Below are positions 1 through 10,253 of a stretch of DNA of 64,000 nt, piece after piece (within the stretch, counting starts at the first letter, position 1; every line of letters starts with the position of its first letter). Both the position numbers and the translations under genes were made by a program. Source of the DNA: Gnetum montanum (taxonomy: Eukaryota; Streptophyta; Gnetopsida; Gnetales; Gnetaceae); contig MNCI01022307.1 of assembly GCA_015680685.1 (NCBI GenBank), forward strand, positions 371,197-435,196, read 5' to 3'. A model generated the notes under the pieces. The model saw only the letters and a program-made list of their open reading frames with translations, had not been told where the DNA came from and searched no databases.

Positions 1-42
1 TCTCCTGAGGATATAAACTTTTTGTTTCTGCAATTGAAAATG

Positions 43-192
43 CCTTAATTGTTGATAGTTTGTTGATCATCATCATCATAACCTTATCTCAACTGCATGG
101 GGTCAGCTATATGAAGTCCTTAATTGTTGATAGTTTGTTGATCATCATCATCCTAACCTTATCTCAACTGCATGGGGTCAACTATATGAAGT
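43..192. repeat. 75 bp tandem duplication with plant-SINE-like motif
   Basis: Two copies of a 75 bp unit (43-117 and 118-192) differ at about three positions. Each carries a short ATC/CAT run, then a CCTTATCTCAACTGCATGGG block and a GGTCAGCTATATGAAGTC block. From memory, the second half resembles the 'CCTTATCCCAACT..GGGGTCGGCTACATG' stretch found near the ends or centres of many plant SINEs; that family link is an inference. A 97-codon open frame runs across the repeat but is a by-product of it. Confidence 0.6.
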
Positions 193-1080
193 CTTTTCAG
201 CCGTTCACTTCTATTAAGAACCAAATACGTATTAATACTCAAATCATTGATGTCTTTCTTTATGTTTGCAAACTATATATTTTCAGGCCTACCCCTTTGT
301 TGTTCTCCAGAGACTTTAATAAAGTGACCTGTTCGAATAGATGCATTCTCTGAAATGACTTTCTTTAATCTACTCATCAATGGATGCTACTCCTAAACAT
401 TCCCTAATAAGTTAATTTCTTCTTAGCATCTGTTTTAATTGTATTAAGCCTTTTCAAGTATCATAGCTTGATAATCCTCCTTTCATATATTCCCATATCC
501 ATTTTATCAACATATGGAAAACATCAATATCAATTTGAGGAATTCCCTAACATTTATTGCTCCTAAACTCATTAACAGTGGCAGTCATTGAAATTAAAAC
601 CAAAACCAAAAAAGAAATTTATTATCACACCCCTTAGAGGCCCTAAGGATCTATTGTGTTTGCGTAATTCAAGCAGTCTAAAATGTCAAGCTTGGACCCA
701 ACCACTCGAAAAGAGGTTTGACTTTTGCTCATCTACCAACCCTCCTGGAGCCTGCTTGGCAGGATAAGCATTAAACCTTTGATGTAATCACTCATGCCTA
801 AGTTGGAAGTTGGAAGAAACTAAAAAGCATGCAAATTATATGCATCTATAGTCTGCAGTAGAACATTAAAAATGTCTTATCATCAGCTCATCTACTTATT
901 ACTTTCCCATTATGATAGTTCCCCTGTGATTGTTCATGCTACTGTATATAACGGTTTATTCTATCAAGTAATTCCATCAACGCACTTTCGTAATAGACCT
1001 CACTGGGTGCCTCCTCAAAGCTACCTGGTCCAACAGCCATGCTTGTAATATTCAAGAACCATTTACACCATCGATTGGAG
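193..1080. other. no recognisable feature
   Basis: AT-rich sequence without a supported gene. It lies 3' of ARID exon 2 on the minus strand and could hold later introns or exons of that gene, but I could not find an exon with both good splice sites and ARID-like coding. Confidence 0.4.
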
Positions 1081-1310
1081 AATGTCTCGGTACAATGAAC
1101 CTTGAGTTATCTTATACATAACCATGTGTAAATTGAGATGAAGGATAATGGAATTGAATGCCTGAATGTTAGAGGTAGGGGCTGAAGACTTATTTTCAAT
1201 TTATCATTGTTCATTGTGGCTTCAAATCTGTTGTGGCTTTGTTTCCTTTGATCTAATCCCTTGTGCTAATATTTTGTTTCCAATTGCAAAATCTGTTATT
1301 GTAAGCTTAG
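1081..1310 (+). repeat. dispersed repeat, copy 1 of 2
   Basis: Aligns with 2529-2755 in the same orientation. Shared blocks include GAACCTTGRGTTA, TTGAGATGAAGG, TAATGGAATTGA, the TTTCAATTTAT run and TTGTGCTAATA followed by TTTGTTTCCAAT. Divergence is high, with indels, so the copies are old. No coding potential is conserved. The family is not identified. It runs directly into a tRNA-like SINE head at 1300-1360. Confidence 0.6.
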
Positions 1311-1395
1311 TGCTACATGTCTTGGCTTGGTATCCCCAGATCACAAGTTTGATTCCAGAGGGCAGCACTGTGTTATAAACTTTAATTTTGTTTAA
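1300..1395 (+). repeat. tRNA-derived SINE-like fragment
   Basis: An A-box-like TAAGCTTAGTGC near 1301 and a B-box-like AGTTTGATTCC near 1347 lie about 45 bp apart, as in pol III internal promoters of tRNA-derived SINEs. The stretch ends in a T-rich/A-rich tail. The boxes are short and degenerate, so this is a candidate only. Confidence 0.35.
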
Positions 1396-2165
1396 AAAAT
1401 CTGTGAAAGGAATTTTGAAATTGGTCCAATAAATCCAAGGGGTTTATGTTGACATAAGTAAAATATTTCAGTTTCAGCTATTGTATATAGGCCCTAACAG
1501 TGGTATTAAAGCCTGCATGACTGAACATCGGTGAGGAGGGTATGAGCATTGTTGCAATGCAAAAGTATGCTCATCACAGATTTGGAACTACATCATATTC
1601 AAGTTGGTGTACAGTGCATACATACAAAGAATAGCTTTGCTAGTGGCCTGCGAGGGTTTGCTGCTGCAAATAAGGGTTTTGCAACCATAAACAAGAAGCT
1701 CATGCATAGTGGCAATGTGAGATATGATTGTGATAGGGACATCAAGCATAATGGCAATATTAACAACATGCACAACCTTTAGTTTTAATGAAGAAGGGTT
1801 TCAGCATGCAAATTTTGAATGTTTTGGCAACGTCAAATGATAAACTATGTTTCAATGGTAACAAACAAGGTTGCCCTTGTGGGGAGCTTGGCCACTAACA
1901 AAATCATTGACAACAGCGGTATAGTAGGATCTACAAGGGTAGCACAACATGACTACCCAACAGTGTCAGTGGCGCTACAGGTATAGACAATATGGCCAAA
2001 AGTGGTGACACCAACATAGACAATGAAGGAGCAGGATGTACTTTGGTGCCGTGGGCAGCAAATGACACTAGTGGCTTCAGTTGGTTGTGATGGCTCTAGT
2101 AGTTGCTCCTAATTGCAGACCAGAAGGATCTATGGTTCAATGAGTAAGATCCATGCTTTCGCAAG
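1396..2165. other. no recognisable feature
   Basis: No supported gene or repeat. Two short open frames on opposite strands at about 1550-1780 mirror each other and resemble no protein I know. Confidence 0.35.
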
Positions 2166-2345
2166 AGTAGGATAAGTTTCTCCTACAAGTTTGAAACCAT
2201 TTCACAAGACAGGTTTCTCCTGCAGGTCCGTTGCTGTTTTTGCAAGACAATTTGTTCTTGCAGATTCATTCCTAGTTTTGCAGGACAGATCGTTCTTGTA
2301 GGGTCATTGCAATTTCAGAGGACAAATTGTCCTTGCAAATTCGTT
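2166..2345. repeat. degenerate ~45 bp tandem repeat
   Basis: About four degenerate units built on the pattern GCARGACARNTYGTTCTTGCAG followed by a TTCATT/CCGTTG block: a CAAGACAGG version near 2203, GCAAGACAATTTG near 2249, GCAGGACAGATCG near 2280 and CAGAGGACAAATTG near 2319. The units are too diverged for a recent expansion. Confidence 0.5.
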
Positions 2346-2528
2346 GCCAAGATCTCCAATATGGCATGAAATTGAATAATGCACATTTTGAGATGGTATC
2401 TAGATTGAAATGGTGTATTGCCCTATTTGTTTTACACGTTGGCATTGAGGGGATGATTATTTAAATAGATAACCATGCCAACATTATTAGCCAATAGATT
2501 TTTCTAGAAGTTTTGGGGCAATTGAAGA

Positions 2529-2755
2529 ATATGTCTATGTTCAAGGAACCTTGGGTTAGCTTGTAAGCAAGCACATGTACAAGTTGAGATGAAGGGTAAT
2601 GGAATTGATTGTATAGGGGTCAGAACTCACTTTCAATTTATTGCCTTTCATTCCTTTCATTACAGCTTCAGATGTGTGGTCTGTTTTGCTTTCATTACTC
2701 TAACCCATTGTGCTAATAGTTTGTTTCCAATCGCAGAACCTGTTGTTGTTGATGG
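2529..2755 (+). repeat. dispersed repeat, copy 2 of 2
   Basis: Partner of the repeat at 1081-1310. Homology begins around the GAACCTTGGGTTAGCTT block and fades after TTTGTTTCCAATCGCAGAACC. The SINE-like head that follows copy 1 is absent here, which suggests that copy 1 is a composite or that copy 2 is truncated. Confidence 0.6.
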
Positions 2756-4062
2756 GCATAACAATGTGGCCTGAACCTTGAACCTAATGATTACACACAG
2801 AATCCTCTTAACCATCAAGGCAAGGTTCAACCACATAATACAAAAAGTAATTATTGATCATAATATGAAGTTCTAGGTGGCAGTGCCAAACTCTGACGGA
2901 ACAAAAGAGGATAGAGAAGCGATCAAAATCTAAAAAATCTGACTTATATTTATGTGGTGGTGAATACAAGATGTAAAGTTGACCTAGGAAAAAATACAAA
3001 GAGAATTTGAGCACCATGAGTGGACCAATAATAAAGCATGTGTCCATGATAAGTCTAGAATAATGGATCTATAAGTTGAGGAATTATGCAGATGAAGAAA
3101 TCTGAAGAGCATGGTTATAAACCAGGAAATAATCATTTATGAATAAATCATCAATCACACCTGATTAGATTCAGCATAAATGATCAATGTCCAGAAAAAT
3201 CAAGGAACGAGCAGGCATAAACAATAATCATAATCAAGTCTAATAAGTCTCAGAGAAAATGATATTGAAGAACGACAACGCAGCATGGCAAAAATTTACA
3301 GGTCACATTATTGTAATTCCTTTTGAGAATTTGAAGTCCAGTGTAATATCAACACTAGTTTAAAAAATGATTATTATTGCTCGTACAGTTATAAATGATT
3401 TGCTATGATATATTTAAGTTTCAATTCATATTACTCTCTCTAACTTCAGTACTAATAATATCTCCTTCTGTGCCTAAAAAAAAATTTATTGATGGGATTG
3501 TAACAACATCAAATTCCGGACATTACAAGCTTGAAATCATTAAATGGTATTCCAGGTGGCAGTATTCACCACTTGATTAATAATATGATGATAACAAAAT
3601 CGTTTAGCAGGAATTGGTAAAAACTAATGCTCCATTATCTTTGCAAATTTTAGTAATTAGTAACAAAATGAGTGACCAATTAAGATGCAATATCTAAATA
3701 GATTTCATCCATGATAACACCCAAATAATCCCGTAGATAAGCATTGCAGTTTGATCATTACTGCTTTGTCTAAATAGGTAAATCCTTCTGAACTCCAAGA
3801 AATGCTGGAAATTAGATTTATGCTACTTCTTCCGTGCATCTGTTGAAATTAATATTAATTATATGCATACTTGCTATTCTGAAAGTGGCAGCAAGGATAT
3901 GTCTATTGCAATAGTAATTAACTTCCCTTTGCTGTTGGAGCAATTATTTTCTATTATCATAATTAAAAAACTTTTGTCTGAAATATGAATTAGATGATTC
4001 TATGTGGGATTTCAGAAATGAAAAACAGAAACAAAAGAAACGAATAATAACCATTGTGTTAC
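2756..4062 (-). other. presumed intron 2 (start) of the ARID gene, end unknown
   Basis: This follows a good donor (CAG/GTAACA on the minus strand, GT at 4061-4062), so it should be intronic if the gene is intact. AT-rich. The third ARID exon, expected to carry the RW and LRKYY-type part of the domain, was not recognised here. Confidence 0.4.
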
Positions 4063-4141
4063 CTGATGTAGCCCTCCCCAAGAAGTCATTACTTTATAGA
4101 ATGCAAAAACATCCAACGCCCGCCCTCCTATGTTTGGCACA
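4063..4141 (-). CDS. ARID-domain protein, coding exon 2
   Basis: A 79 bp exon with textbook borders: acceptor TTTTCTGCAG just outside 4141 and donor CAG/GTAACA at 4062. Joined to exon 1 in phase (two bases left over, then T), it reads VPNIGGRALDVF followed by AFYKVMTSWGGLHQ. This is the central part of an ARID/BRIGHT domain: the VPxIGG loop, the LDxxxFYxVxxxGG helix-turn region, then xxQ before V/I. ARID proteins bind AT-rich DNA in the nucleus. The VPxIGGR wording is closest to plant ARID-HMG box proteins, but the HMG part is not visible, so the subfamily is open. No stop or frameshift is seen. The exon ends in phase 0, so the next exon should start at the V/I after GGLHQ. Confidence 0.85.
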
Positions 4142-7093
4142 CTGCAGAAAATTGAAAGGTAATGTTAATTTTCAGAATATATCCTCTATACAGATAATAA
4201 AATATTCACCAATAGTAACTATGATGCAGCATTATGAGTAGCGGACGGGAAAAAAGAAAGAAACTTTTTAAACAGGTAAAATAAAAATTTCTTTAAAGAA
4301 AATATAAGATAAAAAGATACAAAAATTCCAGCTAAAATTGAAATAGTTCGTTCAGGAAAACCTGATTGCCTCTTATTTTAATAAATATTTGTTCAGATCA
4401 ATGTTAGTATCATAATGAAAGGAAACCCTCTAGCCATATTGAGTCTTTCTGCCGAGGAACCCAACATCACAAGCTCCATTCTCTCTTCAAGTCTTCAGAA
4501 TATCACGTACAAAGGAGCATTAAATTTTAATAGTGGAGTAACAATATAATACAAGTAACTTGGCGATAGGTCCATTCACAAGGTTACAGGAAAACATATA
4601 AACTGTAGATGAACCAATTTTATTTGTGCAAGGAGATAGTCATGCTTTAAAAAATGATAGTGTCAGGTAATTTTCTAAAGGCATGAAGACATTCAAACGA
4701 TCCAAAAAGAAATCAAAGTTGTATTCTTTTTAAGTATCAGAGCAAGATGTTCACAATTTAGTAGAAAGTTCTAATTCTGCAATTTACATTCTTCCATCAC
4801 CATTTTTTGATATAATGATTTTCACATTTAGAATAATAAATACCAATGAGGTGAAGTGCTGATTAGACTTGCCTAATAGACTCCATGTGCTGCATCCTAT
4901 TCTGGATGATGATAGAATAGGAAAAATAAGACTCCATCTTGATATGAGTTTTCACATGGTGAAGAAAATAATTTTTGTGCATTAACCAGATGATGATAGA
5001 AAGATTTATCATCTATTATGGAAAACAGTTTGCTCTAAGTGAGATTTTCAACAAATAGGTTTTACGAGGCTTCTTTGATGAATAAATTATTAAAAAAGCT
5101 GTTTGCAAGTTGTTCAATGGTTCAGCTATTTAGTGTCAGGACATGAAAGATTTTGATTTTTTAATGCCTCTAGTCCTATGAATCCCAATCCAGTTTGAAC
5201 ATTAGAGAATGTTTGGCCTTAATTTCAGAACCAACAAGGTATAGTTCATTGATAAGACTAATACCTTATATCCTATATGTCACAGGTTCATGCCAATTAA
5301 ATCCAGAGATACAATGATATTCTACAAAAGAATTTTGTTGGATGCTCATATATTAAAAAAGTTGTGCAAAAGAAATAACTGAAAATAAATTCTATCAATT
5401 GAAAATATTTCGTTCAACAGTTTTGGAATTAATTTACGTTGTCTACAATTCTGATGCCCAGTTGAGATGGAAGAATAGACAAACTTATACCATGAAATGA
5501 CTTTTCAAGAAGCCATTTAGAGGGCAAATGTCCTGAAGCTAATCACCTTGTAGTGGTCCAGCAGAGACAGTTAGAGATGCCATTGGCCTACAATTCTCCT
5601 AGGTTTGCATTAAAGCAAAATATTGACATTCAACTGTGATTGGCAGGCTCACTGCAAATAAAAACGAACAATCTGTTGTAAAGTTCTGACTACAGCTTGA
5701 ATTTCATTCACTTGAGAATGGTCTACATGTACGGAAATGATGTCAGAACCTGAACTGATGGTGTCAACTGACTTAACAGAACTAAGTGGAAGGGAAACCA
5801 TTTCCTATGAGACACATGAGCTGCCTCCATTGACAGAGAGTTTGATTCAGATAGGGATGTTACAGAATACGCCCAACTTGTTCAGCAATTTAAAAAAAGC
5901 CAGCAACCAGAGTAGCAACAAAAGAATATCAGCTAGTATGTAGTTGGATCTTCTTTGCTTCTACCCATTGGCACAGACATTCAATAAATAAAATTTAGGG
6001 ATAGACTGCTAGTCAGTATGATTCGACTTTTTTACCCTGCTACTTTAAGAATATCTTAGTAAACCATGTAGTGGCTTGCTTTTGTGAGTATCAAAACTAC
6101 TTAAAAGTAAAACGTTGATTTGAAGAAAAGTCCTTAAAAATGTTTAGAATGTACAAAATAAAAACATTTAACAAATTTTTGTTGTATATGACATAGGCAT
6201 GCAAAAATAAGTATAACAACACAATTATTATATAACAAAAACATAACTGCATCCATGCGAAATGCCAGAGATACAACTCAATGATCAATATATCAACTCC
6301 ACAATGAGTTCAAAAGTCCACAGAACATAATCATGTTTGGTCCAACACTACAGTGCAGAACTGCAGGTTTGGATTCCGTCTGCCTCTAATAAATCATTCC
6401 CCTCTATCTGTTTCTTTGGTGATCTTATGGCTTGTTAGAAAAAGCATTGATCTATTAGATTATTTTATATTCTTCATAACTATTACACACTTAAACCTAT
6501 GATTCCATCATGATTTTTAACCACTGGTGATTTAGAAAGAGGCAGAAATTTTGACAGGACATAACTTGAATTGGATTTTTATGAAGCTTAAGGTAATACA
6601 ATGCAAACTTGTCATGTTAGAAATGCTTCCTAAGCACTGTCAAGTATATTACCCATAAATGGACAATATGAACTAGAAAAGCTTAATCTAAGAGACAATT
6701 TTCCATCTTTAAATAAGGAAAATTGTGATATTATCAACAGTAAACAATCCAGAAATTTAACAAACTTCCATCGGGATTGAACCCGTGAACCATGTCCCAT
6801 AAACTAAAAATATTTTCTTTAAACATTAGGTGTGAAATTTCAACGTGCTATCTCTGAAGAAGAGGCTTGGGAATTAGGATTATGCATTACCTGTTATCCC
6901 ATCTTTAGGAACTTCAACGTTCAACATGTCTTTTACCAATCATCACTTAGTTCAAGCATCCTTTTTTTACATGTATATAATAGGCCATTGTCTTATCTTA
7001 TTGATTGTATATTGGGTATATCATAAAATAGATCAAACAATACATGTACAAGAACAAAAATAGGAAGAAATAATGATATTAATGGTGTAATAA

Positions 7094-7255
7094 AAGATAT
7101 ATATGCGACTTGTTGGTTGAGGAGTGTGTTTTGCATCCTACAAATCAAAGGTTTGATCACAATGCGTTAATGCTAAAATATACAGGCAAGGCATGTGACT
7201 TGCAGCCTACAAGTCATGGATCTGATCCCAATGGGTTGCTGCTAAGGTATACAAG
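7094..7255 (+). repeat. tRNA-like SINE-head dimer
   Basis: Two related units in tandem, about 69 bp apart. The first has A-box-like TTGGTTGAGGAG and B-box-like GGTTTGATCAC. The second repeats the pattern as GCATGTGACTTGCAGCCTAC, then GGATCTGATCCC. Shared blocks are CCTACAA.TCA, GAT.C.AATG and AATATACAGG/GGTATACAAG. The arrangement fits a tRNA-derived SINE or dimer; no tail or target duplication was identified. Confidence 0.4.
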
Positions 7256-8298
7256 TTGAAAATAAACAAGCCCACTGTATGCATAGGATCTAGGACATGA
7301 TTAAAAAACAATATCAGTTTCATAAAAGACCTATATGTAGTATAAAGACTATAGATAAAAACTGTCTCAAAGTCAGTTACCTTAAAATTACAAAATATCT
7401 GCACAGAATGCAGTGAACACAAAACATGTAACAAATTTCCCCAAATATATCATATAAATAAACGGCATAGAATACAAGGTAACATAAATGTAGGCATCAT
7501 CCATCAAGCATAGGTGCATATACAAGCCCTAATCATTTAAATCAATGCAGAAACAGTAAATGTGAATGTGTTCTTTCACAAACATGTTCATGCAAAGAGA
7601 AAAAGTAACCGGGTGAGAGATAGAGCGACATGCTCAGATCTGTTCCATAGATACGCCTCTTAAATAAAGAGTAGAATATAGTTAGCATATGGATGTTTTA
7701 ATTATGTTCATTAATTTTATTGTCCATGTACTCAATAAATAAGAATGGCAAAAGAATACAATCCAAAACACAATGATATAGCAGAGAATAAGAATAACGT
7801 TGATTTGCTACTAACACAAATATGCTGTTTAGCCTAACCTAAAAGAAACACATAGTCTCGTGCAGATCATCTTTAAAATTCAGAACATAAAAATAAGAAT
7901 ATTACGAAAGGTAAGAAGAAGCAGGAGTAATATTTCGTTCTACCATTAACTGCTTCACAGAGACACACTACGGAGCAGAATTAAATCTAATAAAACACAT
8001 ACGACTGAATGTTTTCTAATACATTAAGAACTTAGTAACAGCGACTGAAACGGGATTTTAAATTCAATGTTCTACGAATAATGCTATTAGTCATAGATTC
8101 AATAGCTGCTTTTACTTTCAAAAATTGCAAAAACCAATTATGGTGTCGTACAGAAATTAAAATGCAACAAATTTCAAAATGATATCTCACTAACCATATT
8201 TATTCTCGGGAGCCCGTTTCTGTATCCAATATATAACCCCCAGGACATATAACCAACCAGATATTTGGTTAAACTTAGGTACAATGTAATCATGCCTT

Positions 8299-8640
8299 AG
8301 GTAGGACTAGAGTAGGACGACCAGATAACCAAATAAGCCGCCTCTTATTGACCGCGTGTATAAATTGTGAATTGTGTATTTGTTTATGGTAATAAAATAA
8401 CAAACAAATGCAATTTGAAGTATATAATACTAACTCCAAAAGCCAAATACGCATGCAAAGAAACACATCCTCAATAAGAGCACATCAATAAACAATAGGA
8501 AGAAGCGAAGAACAAGTAAATACGGAAATGTGTCAAACTCTGAATACAATGAAAAACTAGTCATGTAACCAAGATTATATGATAAGGCAATCCAATGTAA
8601 ACGTGTGGCAAATGCATACGACAATGAAAAAATTTTATAT
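8299..8640. repeat. segmental duplication, copy 1
   Basis: About 340 bp starting AGGTAGGACTAGAGTAGG and ending ATACGACAATGAAAAA. It is repeated at 8682-9024, an offset of 383 bp, with only about four substitutions seen by eye. The minus-strand open frames inside the two copies (8430-8624 and 8813-9022) are shadows of this duplication. Confidence 0.9.
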
Positions 8641-8681
8641 TAATTTCTTTGTTTGGTTTTGCATTTCTATTTAAAAAATTA
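8633..8681 (+). repeat. inverted repeat arm, left
   Basis: The stretch from TTTTATATTAATTTC to TTTAAAAAATT is the exact reverse complement of 9037 to about 9082. It fills the space between the two direct copies of the 340 bp segment. Confidence 0.9.
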
Positions 8682-9024
8682 AGGTAGGACTAGAGTAGGA
8701 CGACCAGATAACCAAATAAGCCGCCTCTCATTGACCGCGTGTATAAATTGTGAATTGTGTATTTGTTTATGGTAATAAAATAACAAACAAATGCAATTTG
8801 AAGTATATAATACTAACTCCAAAAGCCAAATACGCATGCAAAGAAACACATCCTCAATAAGAGCACATCAATAAACAATAGGAAGAAGCGAAGAACAAAT
8901 AAATACGGAAATGTGTCAAACTCTGAATACAATGAAAAACTAGTCACGTAACCAAGATTATATGATAAGGCAATCCAATGTAAACGTGAGGCAAATGCAT
9001 ACGACAATGAAAAATCAGACACAG
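8682..9024. repeat. segmental duplication, copy 2
   Basis: Direct copy of 8299-8640. Differences include T/C in GCCTCTYATTG, G/A in GAACAARTAA, T/C in TAGTCAYGTAACC and T/A in AACGTGWGGC. After the shared part it continues into CAGACACAGAAGTTTGC, where copy 1 instead enters the inverted arm. Confidence 0.9.
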
Positions 9025-9036
9025 AAGTTTGCTATT

Positions 9037-9084
9037 AATTTTTTAAATAGAAATGCAAAACCAAACAAAGAAATTAATATAATT
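9037..9084 (-). repeat. inverted repeat arm, right
   Basis: Reverse complement of 8633-8681 with no mismatch seen across about 46 bp. The right arm looks like the original sequence, since it continues into unique DNA. The left arm is then the inverted copy that carried the duplication join. Confidence 0.9.
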
Positions 9085-9469
9085 TTTTTTAATGAATATT
9101 GTTTTTAGGCGTTCCAACGAAGCAAAGAAATTGTTAAGATGAACAGTGAGGAACGTTAAGGAAGTAGATTTGCCAATCTGAGCATTATTAATACTTGTAA
9201 CATAGTAGTAATCATCACTCTGTATCGGGTTAGTAAAAACAAAAAGGACTCCAACTTTTCCTACAACATCGAAGGCATAAATGCTCTTCCGTGCAACCTC
9301 CAACACAAAAACGCTCTCAGCCAAAACAGAAAAGAGACACTAAAAAGTGACATTCTCCACGATTCTAAAGCATCTTTCAAAACTCCTTATTCTAACAGCC
9401 GAAAAGCTATAGCACCGAAATATATATATATTAAAATAACGACGGCGGAAAACGGGAATGCCTACTCAC

Positions 9470-9876
9470 GTTAGCCTGGTCTGACGGCAATCATGAAATT
9501 CCCGCAGCCTTCTGTAGAAAAGCTCCGGATTCTCCAGAAAAGCCTCATGCTCGGGCACCGCATTACTCTCCAGCAAAGACCTTGGAGCAACAGCAACATT
9601 CTCCGTTTGCGTCTGCAACTCCCTCTGAAGTGCCAAATCGTCGTTTGAAATCGCTATCTGTTCCGGAACGGGCCTCTGCGCTATTTGTTCCGGCTGCTCG
9701 CAGAAAAGAGGCAAAACCTGAAACGACACACCGGCGCTACCGCCGTTCTGCTTTTGAAGCGGTTCATTGGCCAATAAATCCAGCTGCTGCGTCTGCTGAG
9801 ATGATAAAGAAAACTTGCCGTCGATTACGCAATTTCGCACTTTCTGTTCTCCTTGCATTTCCTTATTCTGCTCCAT
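9470..9876 (-). CDS. ARID-domain protein, coding exon 1
   Basis: Open from ATG at 9876 for 135 codons plus two bases, then a strong donor (AAC/GTGAGTAGG). The first ~100 residues are polar and glutamine-rich (QQTQQLDLLANEPLQKQNGG, QREL, QTQTENVAVAP), probably disordered. The last ~28 residues, EHEAFLENPELFYRRLREFH then DCRQTRLT, match helix 1 of an ARID domain (E..F..NP.LFy..L..FH......L), and exon 2 continues that domain in phase. I chose this ATG because it opens the longest frame, precedes the Q-rich region and lies downstream of a CT-rich leader. The protein should be nuclear and bind AT-rich DNA. A plus-strand frame overlapping this exon (9582-10085) is a shadow. GC content is clearly higher than in the surrounding DNA, as expected for an unmethylated gene start. 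Confidence 0.8.
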
Positions 9877-10210
9877 TTCCCGTTTCTCCCTCGCATAGTC
9901 GCACGTCCAGTTTTAGGGCTCGCCTGCGGATTGGATTCGACCTCGCACGCGCAGATGATGCAGAGGCAGAAACGGAAGCAGACGCAGAAGCAGAAGCAGA
10001 AGCAGAAGAAGAAGAAGAAGCCAAAAACAAGCAAATAAAGTACCACTGGAAAACGCAAATGGTGGAAAAGGAAAAACGAACTTGAGAGTACCGCCACTCT
10101 GCAAATTCCAGAACGAAAATTTATACGATCTTCTGCTGTTTCTGCAGAAGGCTATTTAACTGTGGAATCCTCCATAGAAACACAGCAACGCACGAGTTTC
10201 TGCTATCCAA
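9877..10210 (-). promoter_or_regulatory. probable 5' leader, CT-rich
   Basis: On the minus strand this contains CTTCTTCTTCTTCTTCTGCTTCTG-type trinucleotide and hexanucleotide runs (plus-strand 9960-10022), typical of plant 5' untranslated leaders. It lies between a TATA-like box near 10250 and the exon 1 ATG. The extent is inferred from the TATA position, not from a transcript. Confidence 0.5.
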
Positions 10211-10241
10211 TTGCCATCGACTGTAAATCGACAGATATCAT

Positions 10242-10253
10242 ATTTTATATATA
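10242..10253 (-). promoter_or_regulatory. candidate TATA box for the ARID gene
   Basis: Minus strand reads TATATATAAAAT. It lies about 370 bp upstream of the ATG, giving a predicted start site near 10210-10220. AT-rich runs are common in this DNA, so the evidence is only moderate. Confidence 0.4.

Larger units (their letters stand above)
4142..9469 (-). other. intron 1 of the ARID gene (5.3 kb)
   Basis: Bounded by the exon 1 donor (AAC/GTGAGTAGG) and the exon 2 acceptor (TTTCTGCAG). It is AT-rich and holds the SINE-like dimer at 7094-7255, the duplicated segments at 8299-9024 and no LTR element. A plus-strand 68-codon frame at 5737-5943 looks mildly protein-like but has no splice context that I can support. 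Confidence 0.75.

Noticed and set aside
900-1060. Minus-strand frame reading SMAVGPGSFEEAPSEVYYES and on to LMELLDRINRYIQ
   Set aside because: Looks protein-like, but it has no convincing acceptor/donor pair and no ARID or HMG similarity, so I cannot tie it to the gene upstream.
5737-5943. 68-codon plus-strand frame inside intron 1
   Set aside because: Composition is plausible for protein, but it is isolated, has no known motif and no supported splice sites.
6765-6805. Minus-strand GGGTTCAATCCCG resembling a tRNA T-loop/B box
   Set aside because: The T-stem does not pair properly, and no acceptor, D- or anticodon arms were found upstream. Probably chance or a very old SINE fragment.
9043-9324. 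93-codon minus-strand frame (MAESVFVLEVARKSIYAFDV...)
   Set aside because: Lies inside intron 1, just 3' of the exon 1 donor, and partly covers the inverted-repeat arm. No family similarity.
9582-10085. 167-codon plus-strand frame with an acidic EAEAEAEAEE tail
   Set aside because: Overlaps exon 1 of the ARID gene on the other strand. Its acidic tail comes from the GCAGAA repeat that is the CT-rich leader of that gene, and there is no family resemblance.
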